Shown: positions 1 through 8,808, counted from the first letter of the stretch. The stretch: DNA of 64,000 nucleotides from Stutzerimonas sp. S1 (GCF_025966695.1 NZ_JAOEIY010000004.1:253706-317705); one strand, 5' to 3'. Program-made: numbers and translations. Notes: a model not told the origin generated them from the letters alone.

Positions 1-177
1 CTGGCCGAAACTCGTGGCCTTGTAGGTCTTGTTGACCGGATTTGCCAGCATCAACGGTGCATCTTCATTGATTTCGACGGCCAGTTTGGGGTCGCTGGAA
101 CGCAGCGAGGTGGTGGCGCTACAGGCTGACAGCAGGGCGGCCGCGGTGGCCACGGCGAAGAGGTGTTTGACGTTCAT
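1..177 (-). CDS. Small lipoprotein, 3' end outside window (partial)
   Basis: The N-terminal 59 codons of a minus-strand gene run off the left edge. The ATG at 177 is preceded on the coding strand by AAGGAC with suitable spacing. Residues 1-19 form a type II signal peptide with lipobox LSAC (Cys19), so the product should be a lipid-anchored envelope protein. The mature part seen is short (CSATTSLRSSDPKLAVEI at the new N-terminus) and contains no domain I can name. It looks like one of the unnamed pseudomonad lipoproteins; function unknown. Confidence 0.75.
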   Translation of the reverse strand, partial: MNVKHLFAVATAAALLSACSATTSLRSSDPKLAVEINEDAPLMLANPVNKTYKATSFGQ

Positions 178-419
178 TACCAAGTCCTTTTTAACCATCG
201 GAATCGATGGCGCCGACCGGCACCGGCTCGGCCAGATAAATCGCCATCCATTGCGCGGCGAACTATAGGGCAAGGCCTCGATTAATGGCCACTAGCTATC
301 ATCGCGCGATTGGAATTAGTTGATCGCCGTCAGCTGTGCGGTCACCACCACGCTTCGCCACCGCGCCGTATAATCGCCACCCCGTTACCAAGCGCCCCGC
401 ATGGGAGTTTCTCGGCGTC

Positions 420-1184
420 ATGCCATTCAATTACGCACGCAGTCTGACCGGTCGCCGGCGTTCCAAGCAGAGCAATCGCCAACTGGGGTTGTGGCTGGCG
501 TTCAATGCCGGCGCAGCCAATGCCGGTGGTTTCATCGCCGTGCAGCAATACACCTCGCACATGACCGGGATCGTCTCCTCGATGGCCGACAACCTGGCGC
601 TGGGTGCGAGCGACCTGGCCCTCGGCGGGCTCGGCGCATTGCTGTCGTTCCTGCTGGGGGCGATGTGCTCGACCATCATGATCAACGTCTCCCGGCGACG
701 GCACCTGCACAGCCAATACGCCCTGCCGCTGGCGCTGGAGGCCGTGCTGTTGTTGTGCTTCGGCGTGCTGGGAGCACGGCTGATGGACGTGCCGGGGTTC
801 TTCGTGCCACTTACGGTCATGCTGCTGTGCTTCATCATGGGGCTGCAGAACGCGATCATCACCAAGCTTTCGAATGCCGAAGTCCGCACCACCCACATCA
901 CCGGCATGGTTACCGATATCGGCATCGAGCTCGGCAAGCTGGTGTACATCAATCGGTCACGCCAGACGGGGCAGAAGCCGGTACGCGCCGACCGCGCGCG
1001 TCTGCTGATCAACAGCCTGATGGTCGGGTGCTTCTTCGCCGGCGGTGTCAGCGGCGCGATCGGTTTCAAGCATTTCGGCTTTCTCTCCACCATACCGCTG
1101 GCTGGCGCGCTGCTGTTTCTCGCCCTGGTTCCGATGTGGGATGACCTGCGTCTGGGCTGGACGCTCTGGCGGCGCAAACGCTGA
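420..1184 (+). CDS. DUF1275 (YoaK-like) integral membrane protein
   Basis: This 254-residue hydrophobic protein belongs to the DUF1275/YoaK family of unknown function, inferred from the N-terminal pattern of Asn, Ala and Gly (residues about 28-45, with GGFIAVQQYTSHMTG) and five to six apparent membrane segments. I chose the ATG at 420; a GGGAG lies about 12 bases upstream. An in-frame GTG at 336 would add 28 residues of low-complexity, Pro/Arg-rich sequence unlike the family. The gene stands alone between two unrelated genes. No substrate can be assigned. Confidence 0.8.
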   Translation: MPFNYARSLTGRRRSKQSNRQLGLWLAFNAGAANAGGFIAVQQYTSHMTGIVSSMADNLALGASDLALGGLGALLSFLLGAMCSTIMINVSRRRHLHSQYALPLALEAVLLLCFGVLGARLMDVPGFFVPLTVMLLCFIMGLQNAIITKLSNAEVRTTHITGMVTDIGIELGKLVYINRSRQTGQKPVRADRARLLINSLMVGCFFAGGVSGAIGFKHFGFLSTIPLAGALLFLALVPMWDDLRLGWTLWRRKR

Positions 1185-1303
1185 CGGACTGATTCAGCCC
1201 GAAAACCAGTCGATTAAAGCCGTCTCTTCCGCCCCGCTTCCAGCGGGACCGCTACGCTTAACTCATTGCTGCGGTGCTGCAGCATCGCGTAGGAGGTATC
1301 CGG

Positions 1304-1834
1304 ATGAAACTCACGACTTCACTGCTCTGTGCAAGCCTGGCCCTGGGTATGACTGGCGGTACCACCGCCGCACCGGACACGGGGCCGTATCAGCGTCAAC
1401 CGGCGCATGTCCATTCTCGGCAACGCCCGCAACTCCAGCAACGCCAGCCGCAGCGGCCTCCACAACACCAGCCGCAACGCTCATCCCAACAGCAGCGACA
1501 CTGGCAGCAGCAGCCGCATCGTGAGTTGCGCGCGGGCGAGCGGCGCGAGCGCCAGTTCCAGCAGCGCCAGTACCTGCCGGAAGATCTCGGCCATGTCCGG
1601 CGACAGGTCGAACTGCATCGGGCACAGATCGGCCGCGGCGGCCCGGTTCCGGGGTATGTCGTCGTGCAGAAAGGTAAGCCGCTGCCGCACGGCTGGGGCC
1701 GGCCGCTAACTGCCCGGCAACGTCGCGGCATCCCCTATTACGAAGGATACGAATGGCGTCGCCTGGGCAGAGATCTGATCCTGCTGAATATCGCGACCGG
1801 CATCGTCTACATCATTCTGGAAGACGTGCTGTAG
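1304..1834 (+). CDS. RcnB/CigR-like secreted protein, Gln/Arg-rich
   Basis: This 176-residue protein has a Sec signal peptide (residues 1-22, cut near GTTA-AP). A central stretch (about 30-105) is very rich in Gln, Arg, Pro and His. The C-terminal segment around residues 139-176 (IPYYEGYEWRRLGRDLIL, then a hydrophobic end) resembles the RcnB/CigR family of periplasmic proteins. RcnB is linked to nickel/cobalt homeostasis and CigR to virulence control in Salmonella. The AGGAGG sequence 8 bases before the ATG fixes the start. There is no metal transporter next to it, so a metal role is not supported by context. Confidence 0.65.
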   Translation: MKLTTSLLCASLALGMTGGTTAAPDTGPYQRQPAHVHSRQRPQLQQRQPQRPPQHQPQRSSQQQRHWQQQPHRELRAGERRERQFQQRQYLPEDLGHVRRQVELHRAQIGRGGPVPGYVVVQKGKPLPHGWGRPLTARQRRGIPYYEGYEWRRLGRDLILLNIATGIVYIILEDVL

Positions 1835-2065
1835 TCCCTTCCCCTGGGCAGGCAGAGGATGCCAAACACGCTCCCCTGTCTGCGCCGAACCTGCACGCTG
1901 CACTGTTGCCGAAACAGCGAACAACACAGTGGCGATAGCTGCAGGCACCGCGGCCATTTTTCTCAGTGAAAACGCCCTCCAGACACTGCCCGCACAGCTG
2001 CGGGCCCGACAACGATGCGCGGAAATCGTTCGCCGACCCTTCGTCAGAATGTTCAATTTTTTACT

Positions 2066-2094
2066 TTGACAGCACCGTATTTTGCTCATAGCTT
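2066..2094 (+). promoter_or_regulatory. Candidate sigma-70 promoter of glpFK
   Basis: A perfect -35 hexamer TTGACA (2066-2071) is followed after 17 bases by a weak -10, TAGCTT (2089-2094). The -10 overlaps the GlpR-type operator, which would allow repression by direct occlusion. This was read by eye; no start site is known. Confidence 0.45.
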
Positions 2095-2109
2095 TTCGTT
2101 TCCGAACAT
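2092..2109. promoter_or_regulatory. GlpR-type operator before glpF
   Basis: CTTTTCGTTTCCGAACAT is an imperfect dyad of the type bound by DeoR-family GlpR (half-sites ATGTTCG and CGAACAT around a 4-base centre). The right half is perfect and the left half degenerate. A further CGAAC half-site follows at about 2112-2117. It overlaps the likely -10 of the glpFK promoter. Confidence 0.6.
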
Positions 2110-2168
2110 TTACGAACCATTCCGTTGTCGGCTCGAAAACAACAACAATCCATATGAGGCTCCCGCGC

Positions 2169-3050
2169 ATGAGTACTCCATCCGTCCCGACGCTCAAGGG
2201 ACAATGCATCGCCGAGTTTCTCGGCACCGCCCTTCTGATCTTCTTCGGCACCGGCTGCGTCGCCGCGCTCAAGCTGGGCGGCGCCAATCTCGGGTTATGG
2301 GAAATCAGCATCATCTGGGGCATCGGTGTGTCGATGGCGGTCTATCTGGCCGCCGGCGTATCGGGCGCGCACCTGAACCCGGCCGTAACCATCGCGCTGT
2401 GGCTGTTCGGCACCTTCGAGCGGCATCGCGTGCCGGCGTACATCCTCGCCCAGGTCGCCGGCGCCTTCTGTGCCGCCGCGCTGGTGTACGGGCTGTACAG
2501 CAGCCTGTTCATCGATTTCGAGCAGGCGAACCACATGCTGCGCGGCAGCCTAGAAAGCCTGGAGCTGGCCTCGGTGTTCTCCACCTACCCGCACGCGTCG
2601 CTGTCGTTCGGCCAGGCGTTCCTGGTGGAAGTGGTGATCACCGCGATTCTGCTGGCGATGATCATGGCCATCACCGATGACGGTAACGGCCTGCCCAGCG
2701 GCCCGCTGGCGCCGCTGCTGATCGGCCTGTTGATCGCCGTGATCGGCGGAGCGATGGGACCGCTGACCGGCTTTGCGATGAATCCGGCTCGGGACTTCGG
2801 GCCCAAGCTGATGACCTTCTTCGCCGGGTGGGGTGATGTCGCCTTCACCGGCGGGCGGGACATTCCGTATTTCCTGGTGCCGATCTTTGCGCCGATCCTC
2901 GGCGCCTGCCTGGGCGCCGCCGGTTACAAGGCGCTGATCTGCCGGCACCTGCCGGGGGTAGGTTCGGCCGCCTGCGATGCACCGAAACCCAAGGAAATGG
3001 CCTCTGCCGAAATGGGCTCCGCCCAGCCCGACATCAGCAAAGTTCGCTAA
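2169..3050 (+). CDS. glpF: Glycerol uptake facilitator (aquaglyceroporin)
   Basis: This is a 293-residue MIP-family channel for passive glycerol entry across the inner membrane. Both pore signatures are present: SGAHLNPAVT (NPA at 70-72) and GFAMNPARDFGP (NPA at 205-207), with six membrane helices. The Asp after the second NPA-Arg is typical of glycerol-conducting members. The ATG at 2169 has GAGG 9 bases upstream; an in-frame ATG at 2154 lacks a ribosome site. The C-terminal 25 residues are polar and variable. It is the first gene of glpFK, with glpK 12 bases downstream, preceded by a GlpR-type operator. Confidence 0.97.
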   Translation: MSTPSVPTLKGQCIAEFLGTALLIFFGTGCVAALKLGGANLGLWEISIIWGIGVSMAVYLAAGVSGAHLNPAVTIALWLFGTFERHRVPAYILAQVAGAFCAAALVYGLYSSLFIDFEQANHMLRGSLESLELASVFSTYPHASLSFGQAFLVEVVITAILLAMIMAITDDGNGLPSGPLAPLLIGLLIAVIGGAMGPLTGFAMNPARDFGPKLMTFFAGWGDVAFTGGRDIPYFLVPIFAPILGACLGAAGYKALICRHLPGVGSAACDAPKPKEMASAEMGSAQPDISKVR

Positions 3051-3062
3051 GGAAATGTCGTC

Positions 3063-4571
3063 ATGAGCAACCAGAACAAGCAATTCGTCGTCGCCCTCGA
3101 CCAGGGCACCACCAGCTCGCGCGCCATCGTGCTGGATCGCAACGCCAACGTGGTGACCATCGCCCAGCGCGAATTCGCGCAGATCTACCCGCAGCCGAGC
3201 TGGGTCGAACATGACCCCATGGAAATCTGGGCGACCCAGAGCGGCGTGTTCGTCGAGGCGCTGGCCCAGGCCGGCATCAGCAACGAGCAGGTGGCGGCGA
3301 TCGGCATCACCAACCAGCGCGAAACCGCCATCGTCTGGGACAAGGTCACCGGCCGGCCGATCTACAACGCCATCGTCTGGCAGAGCCGCCAGAGCACGCC
3401 GATCTGCGACCAGCTCAAGCGCGACGGCATGGAAGAGCACATCCGCAAGACTACGGGCCTGGTGATCGACCCCTACTTCTCTGGCACCAAGATCAAATGG
3501 ATTCTCGACCACGTCGAGGGCAGCCGCGAACGTGCCCGCCGTGGAGAACTATTGTTCGGCACCGTCGACTGCTGGCTGATCTGGAAGATGACCCAGGGCA
3601 AAGCCCACGTCACCGATTACACCAACGCTTCGCGCACCCTGCTGTTCGACATCCACATGCTGGACTGGGACCCGGTGATGCTCGAAGCGCTGGATATCCC
3701 GCGCGAGATGCTGCCGGAGGTGCGCTCCTCGTCAGAGGTCTACGGGCACGCCTACATCGGCTCCGGCCAGAGCACCGGCATTCCCATCGCGGGTATCGCC
3801 GGCGACCAGCAGGCGGCGCTGTTCGGCCAGATGTGCGTCGAGCCCGGCCAGGCGAAGAACACCTACGGCACCGGCTGCTTCCTGCTGATGAACACCGGGA
3901 CCAAGGCGGTGCAATCCGAACATGGCCTGCTGACCACCATCGCCTGCGGCCCGCGTGGTGAAGTGAACTATGCGCTGGAAGGCGCCATCTTCAACGGCGG
4001 CTCGACCGTGCAATGGCTGCGCGACGAGCTGAAGGTGCTGAATGAATCGCTGGATTCCGAGTACTTCGCCACCAAGGTGCCGGACAGCAACGGCATCTAC
4101 CTGGTGCCGGCCTTCACCGGGCTCGGCGCGCCCTATTGGGACCCGCGCGCCCGCGGCGCATTGTTCGGCCTGACCCGCGGCGTGAAGGTCGACCACCTGA
4201 TCCGTGCGGCGCTGGAATCCATCGCCTACCAGACCCGCGACGTGCTCGACGCCATGCAGCAGGACGCCGGCGAGCGCCTGCGCGCACTGCGTGTGGATGG
4301 CGGCGCGGTGGCCAATAACTTCCTCATGCAGTTCCAGGCCGACCTGCTCGGCACCCAGGTGGAACGCCCGCAAATGAAGGAAACCACCGCCCTCGGCGCG
4401 GCCTACCTGGCCGGGCTGGCGACCGGTTTCTGGAGCGATCTCGACGAACTGCGCAGCAAGAGCAGCATCGAGCGGGTGTTCGAACCGGCGTGCGGAAGCG
4501 AACAACGCGAGGCGCTCTATCGCGGCTGGCAGAAGGCGGTCGACCGCACCCGCAACTGGGCCGAGGACTGA
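3063..4571 (+). CDS. glpK: Glycerol kinase
   Basis: The 502-residue FGGY-family kinase phosphorylates cytoplasmic glycerol to sn-glycerol-3-phosphate with ATP and so traps what GlpF lets in. The N-terminal phosphate-binding motif [10 protein letters not shown] is at 13-22, and [11 protein letters not shown] and [12 protein letters not shown] are the C-lobe ATP-binding motifs. Length matches the pseudomonad enzyme. AAGGAA lies before the ATG. It is co-transcribed with glpF; glpR follows after a strong hairpin in a 133-base gap. The glycerol-3-phosphate made is both the inducer of GlpR and the substrate of GlpD. Confidence 0.98.
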   Translation: MSNQNKQFVVALDQGTTSSRAIVLDRNANVVTIAQREFAQIYPQPSWVEHDPMEIWATQSGVFVEALAQAGISNEQVAAIGITNQRETAIVWDKVTGRPIYNAIVWQSRQSTPICDQLKRDGMEEHIRKTTGLVIDPYFSGTKIKWILDHVEGSRERARRGELLFGTVDCWLIWKMTQGKAHVTDYTNASRTLLFDIHMLDWDPVMLEALDIPREMLPEVRSSSEVYGHAYIGSGQSTGIPIAGIAGDQQAALFGQMCVEPGQAKNTYGTGCFLLMNTGTKAVQSEHGLLTTIACGPRGEVNYALEGAIFNGGSTVQWLRDELKVLNESLDSEYFATKVPDSNGIYLVPAFTGLGAPYWDPRARGALFGLTRGVKVDHLIRAALESIAYQTRDVLDAMQQDAGERLRALRVDGGAVANNFLMQFQADLLGTQVERPQMKETTALGAAYLAGLATGFWSDLDELRSKSSIERVFEPACGSEQREALYRGWQKAVDRTRNWAED

Positions 4572-4586
4572 AAGGCCGCGCCCCGC

Positions 4587-4613
4587 GCTGCCTGCGAGCG
4601 GTTCGCAGGCAGC
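4587..4613 (+). terminator. Stable intercistronic hairpin between glpK and glpR
   Basis: GCTGCCTGCGA (4587-4597) pairs perfectly with TCGCAGGCAGC (4603-4613) around a 5-base loop. The stem can extend by four more pairs across one bulged base (to 4583 and 4618). There is no T-tract, so it is more likely a partial terminator or mRNA 3'-end stabiliser that separates glpFK from glpR levels than a full intrinsic terminator. Confidence 0.55.
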
Positions 4614-4704
4614 CGCGGCATTGCGCGAATCCGAAAAACCGCTGCTTTAATCGAAAGCCAGACTACGGCATGCTTCGCGCAACATCGCGAACAAGGAAGC
4701 CTCC

Positions 4705-5463
4705 ATGAGCCTGGCGCCCCGACAGCAGAACATCCTCGAACTCGTGCGCGAGCGCGGCTATGTCAGCATCGAAGAACTCGCCAGGCACTTTGCTGTGACC
4801 CCGCAAACCATTCGCCGGGACATCAACCAGCTGGGCGAAGCCGGTTTGCTGCGTCGCTATCACGGCGGCGCAGCTCATGACTCCAGCGTGCAGAACACCG
4901 CCTACACCATGCGCGCACGGCAGATGCGCGACGAGAAACGCCGTATCGCCGCCGCAATGGCTGCCCAAGTACCGGACCAGGCCTCGCTGTTCATCAACAT
5001 CGGTACCACCACCGAAGCCATCGCCCAGGCCCTGCTCAACCACCGGGACCTGAAAGTCATCACCAACGATCTGCACGTGGCGAGCATCCTCAGCACCAAG
5101 GAAGACTTCGATGTGCTGATTGCTGGCGGTAACGTGCGCAGTGACGGCGGCGTAGTGGGCCAGGCCACCGCGGACTTCATCAGCCAGTTCAAGGTCGATT
5201 TCGCACTGATCGGCATCAGCGGCATCGACGAGGACGGCACCCTGCTCGACTTCGACTACCAGGAAGTTCGCGTCTCCCAGGCGATCATCCACAACGCACG
5301 CAAGGTCTTCCTCGCCGCGGACTCCAGCAAGTTCGGCCGCAGCGCCATGACGCGCCTGGGTTCGCTGGAGCAGATTGACTGCCTGTTCACCGATGCGCAG
5401 CCAGCGGAGCCCTTCGTCGAGCTATTGGCCCGACACAGCGTGCAACTCGAAATCGCTGACTGA
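4705..5463 (+). CDS. glpR: Glycerol-3-phosphate regulon repressor, DeoR family
   Basis: This is a 252-residue DeoR-family repressor. The N-terminal winged helix-turn-helix (about 6-57) contains the family signature [21 protein letters not shown] and the following YHGGA. The C-terminal DeoRC sugar-phosphate sensor (about 75-232) includes the [11 protein letters not shown] loop. In Pseudomonas GlpR represses the glp genes until glycerol-3-phosphate is made. Two matching operators lie in this cluster, before glpF and before glpD. AAGGAAG precedes the ATG. Confidence 0.95.
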   Translation: MSLAPRQQNILELVRERGYVSIEELARHFAVTPQTIRRDINQLGEAGLLRRYHGGAAHDSSVQNTAYTMRARQMRDEKRRIAAAMAAQVPDQASLFINIGTTTEAIAQALLNHRDLKVITNDLHVASILSTKEDFDVLIAGGNVRSDGGVVGQATADFISQFKVDFALIGISGIDEDGTLLDFDYQEVRVSQAIIHNARKVFLAADSSKFGRSAMTRLGSLEQIDCLFTDAQPAEPFVELLARHSVQLEIAD

Positions 5464-5578
5464 CCTTTTCCGCTCCTGACGCTCGTTACCAGACCGCCTG
5501 CCATTAGTTCGATAATTTTCTTTTACTTATCTAAATAGAACATTTATGCCATGGAATGCGGATATATTACGCGTTAGC

Positions 5579-5596
5579 ATGTTCATATCCGAACAT
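5579..5596. promoter_or_regulatory. GlpR-type operator before glpD
   Basis: ATGTTCATATCCGAACAT is a near-perfect dyad: ATGTTC and GAACAT are exact complements, and 17 of 18 positions fit the GlpR consensus type. A TATATT at 5563-5568 could be the -10 just upstream, so the operator would cover the start of transcription. A second, weaker dyad (TTCG-TTTT-CGAG) follows at about 5603-5614, directly over the ribosome-binding region. Confidence 0.7.
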
Positions 5597-5622
5597 TGGT
5601 ATTCGTTTTCGAGGAGAGCAGC

Positions 5623-7155
5623 GTGCCAGATCCGTTAACCCCCGTCTCCGAGCTGTACGACATCGCCGTGATCGGCGGTGGTATCAATGGCGTCGGTATT
5701 GCTGCCGATGCTGCGGGCCGTGGCCTCTCGGTATTTCTATGTGAACGCGACGATCTTGCCAGTCACACCTCATCGGCCAGCAGCAAGCTCATCCATGGCG
5801 GCCTGCGCTACCTGGAACACTACGAATTCCGTCTCGTCCGCGAAGCGCTGGCCGAGCGTGAGGTGCTGTTGCGCAAGGCGCCGCACATCGTCAAGCCGAT
5901 GCGTTTCGTACTGCCGCACCGTCCCCATCTGCGCCCGGCATGGATGATCCGCGCCGGGCTGTTCCTCTACGACCATCTTGGCAAGCGCGAGAAGTTGCCC
6001 GGCTCGCGCGGGCTGCGCTTCACTGCTGACAGCCCGCTCAAGCCTCACATCACGCGAGGTTTCGAGTACTCCGATTGCTGGGTGGACGATGCGCGGCTGG
6101 TGGTGCTCAACGCCATGAGTGCTCGCGAGCACGGCGCACACATCCATACCCGCACTCAGTGCCTGAGCGCCGAGCGTGTGAAGAGTGTCTGGCAGGTCGA
6201 GCTACAGCGCCAGGATGGCAGCCGCTTCGCCATCCGCGCCAAGGCGCTGGTCAACGCTGCCGGCCCCTGGGTGGCGCGTTTCATTGGCGAGAACCTGCAA
6301 CAGCGTTCGCCCTACGGCATTCGCCTGATTCAGGGCAGCCATATCGTCGTGCCCCGACTGTACAAGGGCGAACAGGCCTACATCATGCAGAACGAGGATC
6401 GTCGGATCGTCTTCGCCATTCCCTATCTGGAGCATTACACGATGATCGGCACGACCGATCGCGAGTATCAGGGCGACCCGGCACGGGTACACATCAGCGA
6501 GGAAGAGATCGGTTACCTGCTGGGCGTGGCCAATACGCATTTCCGCAGGCAGCTGGCGCCCGCCGACATAGTGCATACCTTTGCCGGCGTGCGCCCGCTG
6601 TGCGATGACGAATCGGACAATCCTGCAGCCGTGACGCGCGATTACACCCTTGCCCTCGCGGCGGAACAGCGGCAGGCGCCGCTACTGTCGGTATTCGGCG
6701 GCAAGCTGACCACGTACCGCAAGCTCGCCGAATCTGCGCTGGCACAGCTCAAGCCGTTCTTCCCCGGCATGGGCGAACGCTGGACGGCAACCGCGCCACT
6801 ACCGGGCGGAGAGGAAATGAACACGGTGCAAGCGCTGGCCGTGGCGATCGCCGGCCACGTCGTCGACGCCCCCCCAGAACTCGCACAACGCTGGGCCACC
6901 ACTTACGGCTGTCGCGTGTGGCGAATGCTCGGCAGTGCTCATTCGCTCGATCAGCTCGGCCAGCGGCTAGGACCGCAGCTTTACAGCCAGGAAGTGAATT
7001 ATCTGCAGCGCGAGGAATGGGCGCGTCAGGTCGACGACATCCTGTGGCGCCGTACCAAACTCGGGATGCTATTCAACGCACAGGACAAGGCGCGACTGCA
7101 GCGTTATCTCGCCGAACAGCCAGAGAACAACGGACGGAACAGCGACGCGGCCTGA
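5623..7155 (+). CDS. glpD: Aerobic glycerol-3-phosphate dehydrogenase
   Basis: This 510-residue FAD enzyme at the inner membrane oxidises sn-glycerol-3-phosphate to dihydroxyacetone phosphate and passes electrons to quinone. The Rossmann FAD motif GGGINGVG is at 18-25, followed by the family motif SSASSKLIHGGLRYLE. I chose the GTG at 5623 because GAGGAGA sits just upstream; the ATG at 5596 would lie inside the operator. It completes the pathway started by GlpF and GlpK. It is transcribed separately from glpR, given the 159-base gap that contains an operator. Confidence 0.97.
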   Translation: MPDPLTPVSELYDIAVIGGGINGVGIAADAAGRGLSVFLCERDDLASHTSSASSKLIHGGLRYLEHYEFRLVREALAEREVLLRKAPHIVKPMRFVLPHRPHLRPAWMIRAGLFLYDHLGKREKLPGSRGLRFTADSPLKPHITRGFEYSDCWVDDARLVVLNAMSAREHGAHIHTRTQCLSAERVKSVWQVELQRQDGSRFAIRAKALVNAAGPWVARFIGENLQQRSPYGIRLIQGSHIVVPRLYKGEQAYIMQNEDRRIVFAIPYLEHYTMIGTTDREYQGDPARVHISEEEIGYLLGVANTHFRRQLAPADIVHTFAGVRPLCDDESDNPAAVTRDYTLALAAEQRQAPLLSVFGGKLTTYRKLAESALAQLKPFFPGMGERWTATAPLPGGEEMNTVQALAVAIAGHVVDAPPELAQRWATTYGCRVWRMLGSAHSLDQLGQRLGPQLYSQEVNYLQREEWARQVDDILWRRTKLGMLFNAQDKARLQRYLAEQPENNGRNSDAA

Positions 7156-7161
7156 GCGCTT

Positions 7162-7443
7162 TCACCCACGCAACCGGCTGGTGATGCGCTCGACGCTGGC
7201 GATCAATCGTTGCTCCGCTGCACGCAGCTGCTCGCCTTGCTCGAGCAGCGGAGCACACAGATTGAGCGCAGTCAGCACCAGCAGTTTGTCACTGCTGGCG
7301 CCAGGGAACAGCCGGCGACTGGCCTCCAGATGCTCCTGCAGCAACGCCGCCGCATCGCTCAGTAGCGTTCCCTGGCCCTCGGCAGCGCGAATCGAATAAT
7401 CGCGTCCGAGGACCTTCAGGATCTGGATGCCCTCATCCTTCAT
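7162..7443 (-). CDS. zapA: ZapA-family cell division protein
   Basis: This 93-residue protein has the ZapA layout: a short beta-rich N-terminal head (1-24), then a helical dimerisation region containing DKLLVLTALNLCAPLLEQ (about 52-69) and a coiled-coil tail. ZapA cross-links FtsZ filaments at the division ring. The ATG overlaps the stop of the upstream gene by 4 bases (ATGA), so translation is coupled. The gene converges on glpD with only 6 bases between. In the common arrangement zapA is followed by 6S RNA and a 5-formyltetrahydrofolate cyclo-ligase gene; neither is here. It may therefore be a second, divergent paralogue. Confidence 0.7.
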   Translation of the reverse strand: MKDEGIQILKVLGRDYSIRAAEGQGTLLSDAAALLQEHLEASRRLFPGASSDKLLVLTALNLCAPLLEQGEQLRAAEQRLIASVERITSRLRG

Positions 7444-7667
7444 GCAGCATTACCGGCCGCGGCGCGCTCGATCAGCGACTGCAGCCGCGCCAGCGCCGCC
7501 CCCTGCTTCTCTTCCTGCTCGAGAGCGGCCAGCTGCAGGTTGTCGTTCTCCTCGCGAGCCTGCTGCAATTGCTGCTCAAGCATCGCGGAGGTTTCGCGCA
7601 GGGACTGGTTCTGTTGCAGCAGGTCGGCGACGACACGTTCGAGCTGGACGAGAGCGGCTTCAAGCAT
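7440..7667 (-). CDS. TIGR02449-like small coiled-coil protein
   Basis: This 75-residue, almost wholly helical protein is rich in Leu, Gln and Glu, with heptad-like spacing from residue 5 to 65. It resembles the TIGR02449 family that is usually encoded just upstream of zapA, as here. The ATG at 7667 is chosen by analogy with that family's length. No convincing ribosome-binding site is seen, since the coding strand reads ATACCTCCCA before it. An upstream extension to 7736 adds sequence of a different composition. A role with ZapA at the division site is inferred from the pairing only. Confidence 0.55.
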   Translation of the reverse strand: MLEAALVQLERVVADLLQQNQSLRETSAMLEQQLQQAREENDNLQLAALEQEEKQGAALARLQSLIERAAAGNAA

Positions 7668-7841
7668 TGGGAGGTATCCGGGCTGGTGAAAAAGCGCGCG
7701 AGGATAGCAAAAGCCCTGCTGGCGGGGGGCCTTCATTCCTACGCAGTCCGGTCACGCGAGAAACTGACTCGCTGGTCGCCAAACGCGGGGTGATTGCGGT
7801 AGCCTCGACGCCTCGTTCAAGAGTCCTATAGGAGTCACCCC

Positions 7842-8123
7842 ATGGCCCGCGCCACCGCCCGCCACATCCTGGTTTCCACCGAAGCCAAGTGCAACGAACT
7901 GAAAGCCGCCATCGAAGGCGGTGCCGACTTCGCCCAGGTCGCCAAGGAGAACTCCACTTGCCCGTCCAGCCGTGATGGCGGCAATCTTGGTTCCTTCGGC
8001 CCGGGGCAGATGGTTCGCGAATTCGACACCGTCGTCTTCAGCGCGCCGATCAACGTCGTGCAGGGCCCGGTGAAGACTCAGTTCGGCTATCACCTGCTGG
8101 AAGTCACCAGTCGCGAAGACTGA
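7842..8123 (+). CDS. ppiC: Parvulin-type peptidyl-prolyl isomerase
   Basis: This 93-residue single-domain parvulin has no signal peptide, as in cytoplasmic PpiC of E. coli. Family motifs are seen in order: ARHILV (6-11), the CPSSRDGGNLGSFGPGQMV loop (about 45-63), and the C-terminal TQFGYHLLEV (about 79-88). It catalyses cis-trans isomerisation of X-Pro bonds. AGGAG precedes the ATG at good spacing. It is monocistronic, divergent from the coiled-coil/zapA pair and followed by a UUCG-capped hairpin. Confidence 0.92.
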   Translation: MARATARHILVSTEAKCNELKAAIEGGADFAQVAKENSTCPSSRDGGNLGSFGPGQMVREFDTVVFSAPINVVQGPVKTQFGYHLLEVTSRED

Positions 8124-8131
8124 CCGGATAT

Positions 8132-8153
8132 GCCCCTCGCTTCGGTGGGGGGC
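8132..8153 (+). terminator. UUCG-tetraloop hairpin after ppiC
   Basis: GCCCCTCGC (8132-8140), loop TTCG, and GTGGGGGGC (8145-8153) form nine pairs, two of them G-U. It begins 8 bases after the ppiC stop. No T-tract follows, so it may protect the mRNA end rather than end transcription alone. Confidence 0.55.
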
Positions 8154-8341
8154 GCTCACAGCAAAAAACGCATTACCCCGCACCCCGCTGGTTCACGATC
8201 AGCCGCCCGCCTTCTGGCTCATCTTTCGCTTCCCGCCCCTCTTCATCCCATCCAACACGGCAAAAAAACTTTTCGCCGCCGCGAATGCTTTCGCTTGCTC
8301 AGCGGTCCAATGCGGCACGACCAAACGAGGAGGTGCTCCCC

Positions 8342-8791
8342 ATGGGACTGTTCGACAGGATCAAAGAAAAACTCGGCTTCGGCCACGACTCCAGCGAGGC
8401 GCACAAGCAGGCATCCACGCCCCCGGCCAATGCCACAGCCACCAGCGCCGAAGGGGCCACCCTGGGTGCGGATCGGCCAACAGCCACGACCAATGCGACG
8501 ATCACGCCGGCCGCAGCCCCGGCAATGTCGCAGGTGGATGTCGCGGTCAAGCTCGACGGCATGGCGGCAACCCATCCTGAGACGCTCAACTGGCGCACCT
8601 CCATCGTTGATCTGCTCAAACTGCTGGGCCTCGATAGCAGCCTGACTGCTCGCAAGGAGCTGGCCACGGAGCTCGGCTGCCCGCAGGACAAGATGACCGA
8701 CTCCGGCACCATGAACATCTGGCTGCACAAGACGGTGATGCAGAAGCTCGCCGAGCACGGCGGCAGCATTCCGCCAGAGCTGCTGCACTGA
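8342..8791 (+). CDS. DUF3597 domain protein
   Basis: This 149-residue protein begins MGLFDRIKEKLGFG, the usual start of DUF3597 proteins. An Ala/Thr/Pro-rich linker (about 18-60) is followed by a compact C-terminal domain (about 62-149) containing LNWRTSIVDLLKLLGLDSS and NIWLHKTVMQKLAEHGG. DUF3597 has no established function, though related folds have been compared with peptidoglycan-associated LysM-like or helical modules. GAGGAGG lies before the ATG at 8342; an in-frame ATG at 8285 has no such site. It ends at a strong bidirectional terminator. Confidence 0.85.
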   Translation: MGLFDRIKEKLGFGHDSSEAHKQASTPPANATATSAEGATLGADRPTATTNATITPAAAPAMSQVDVAVKLDGMAATHPETLNWRTSIVDLLKLLGLDSSLTARKELATELGCPQDKMTDSGTMNIWLHKTVMQKLAEHGGSIPPELLH

Positions 8792-8808
8792 GGCGCTGAG
8801 GCAACCCT

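Noticed and set aside
1835..2065. Small gene or RNA before glpF
   Set aside because: Short frames here lack ribosome sites and no stable terminated structure was seen. Only the promoter end is supported.
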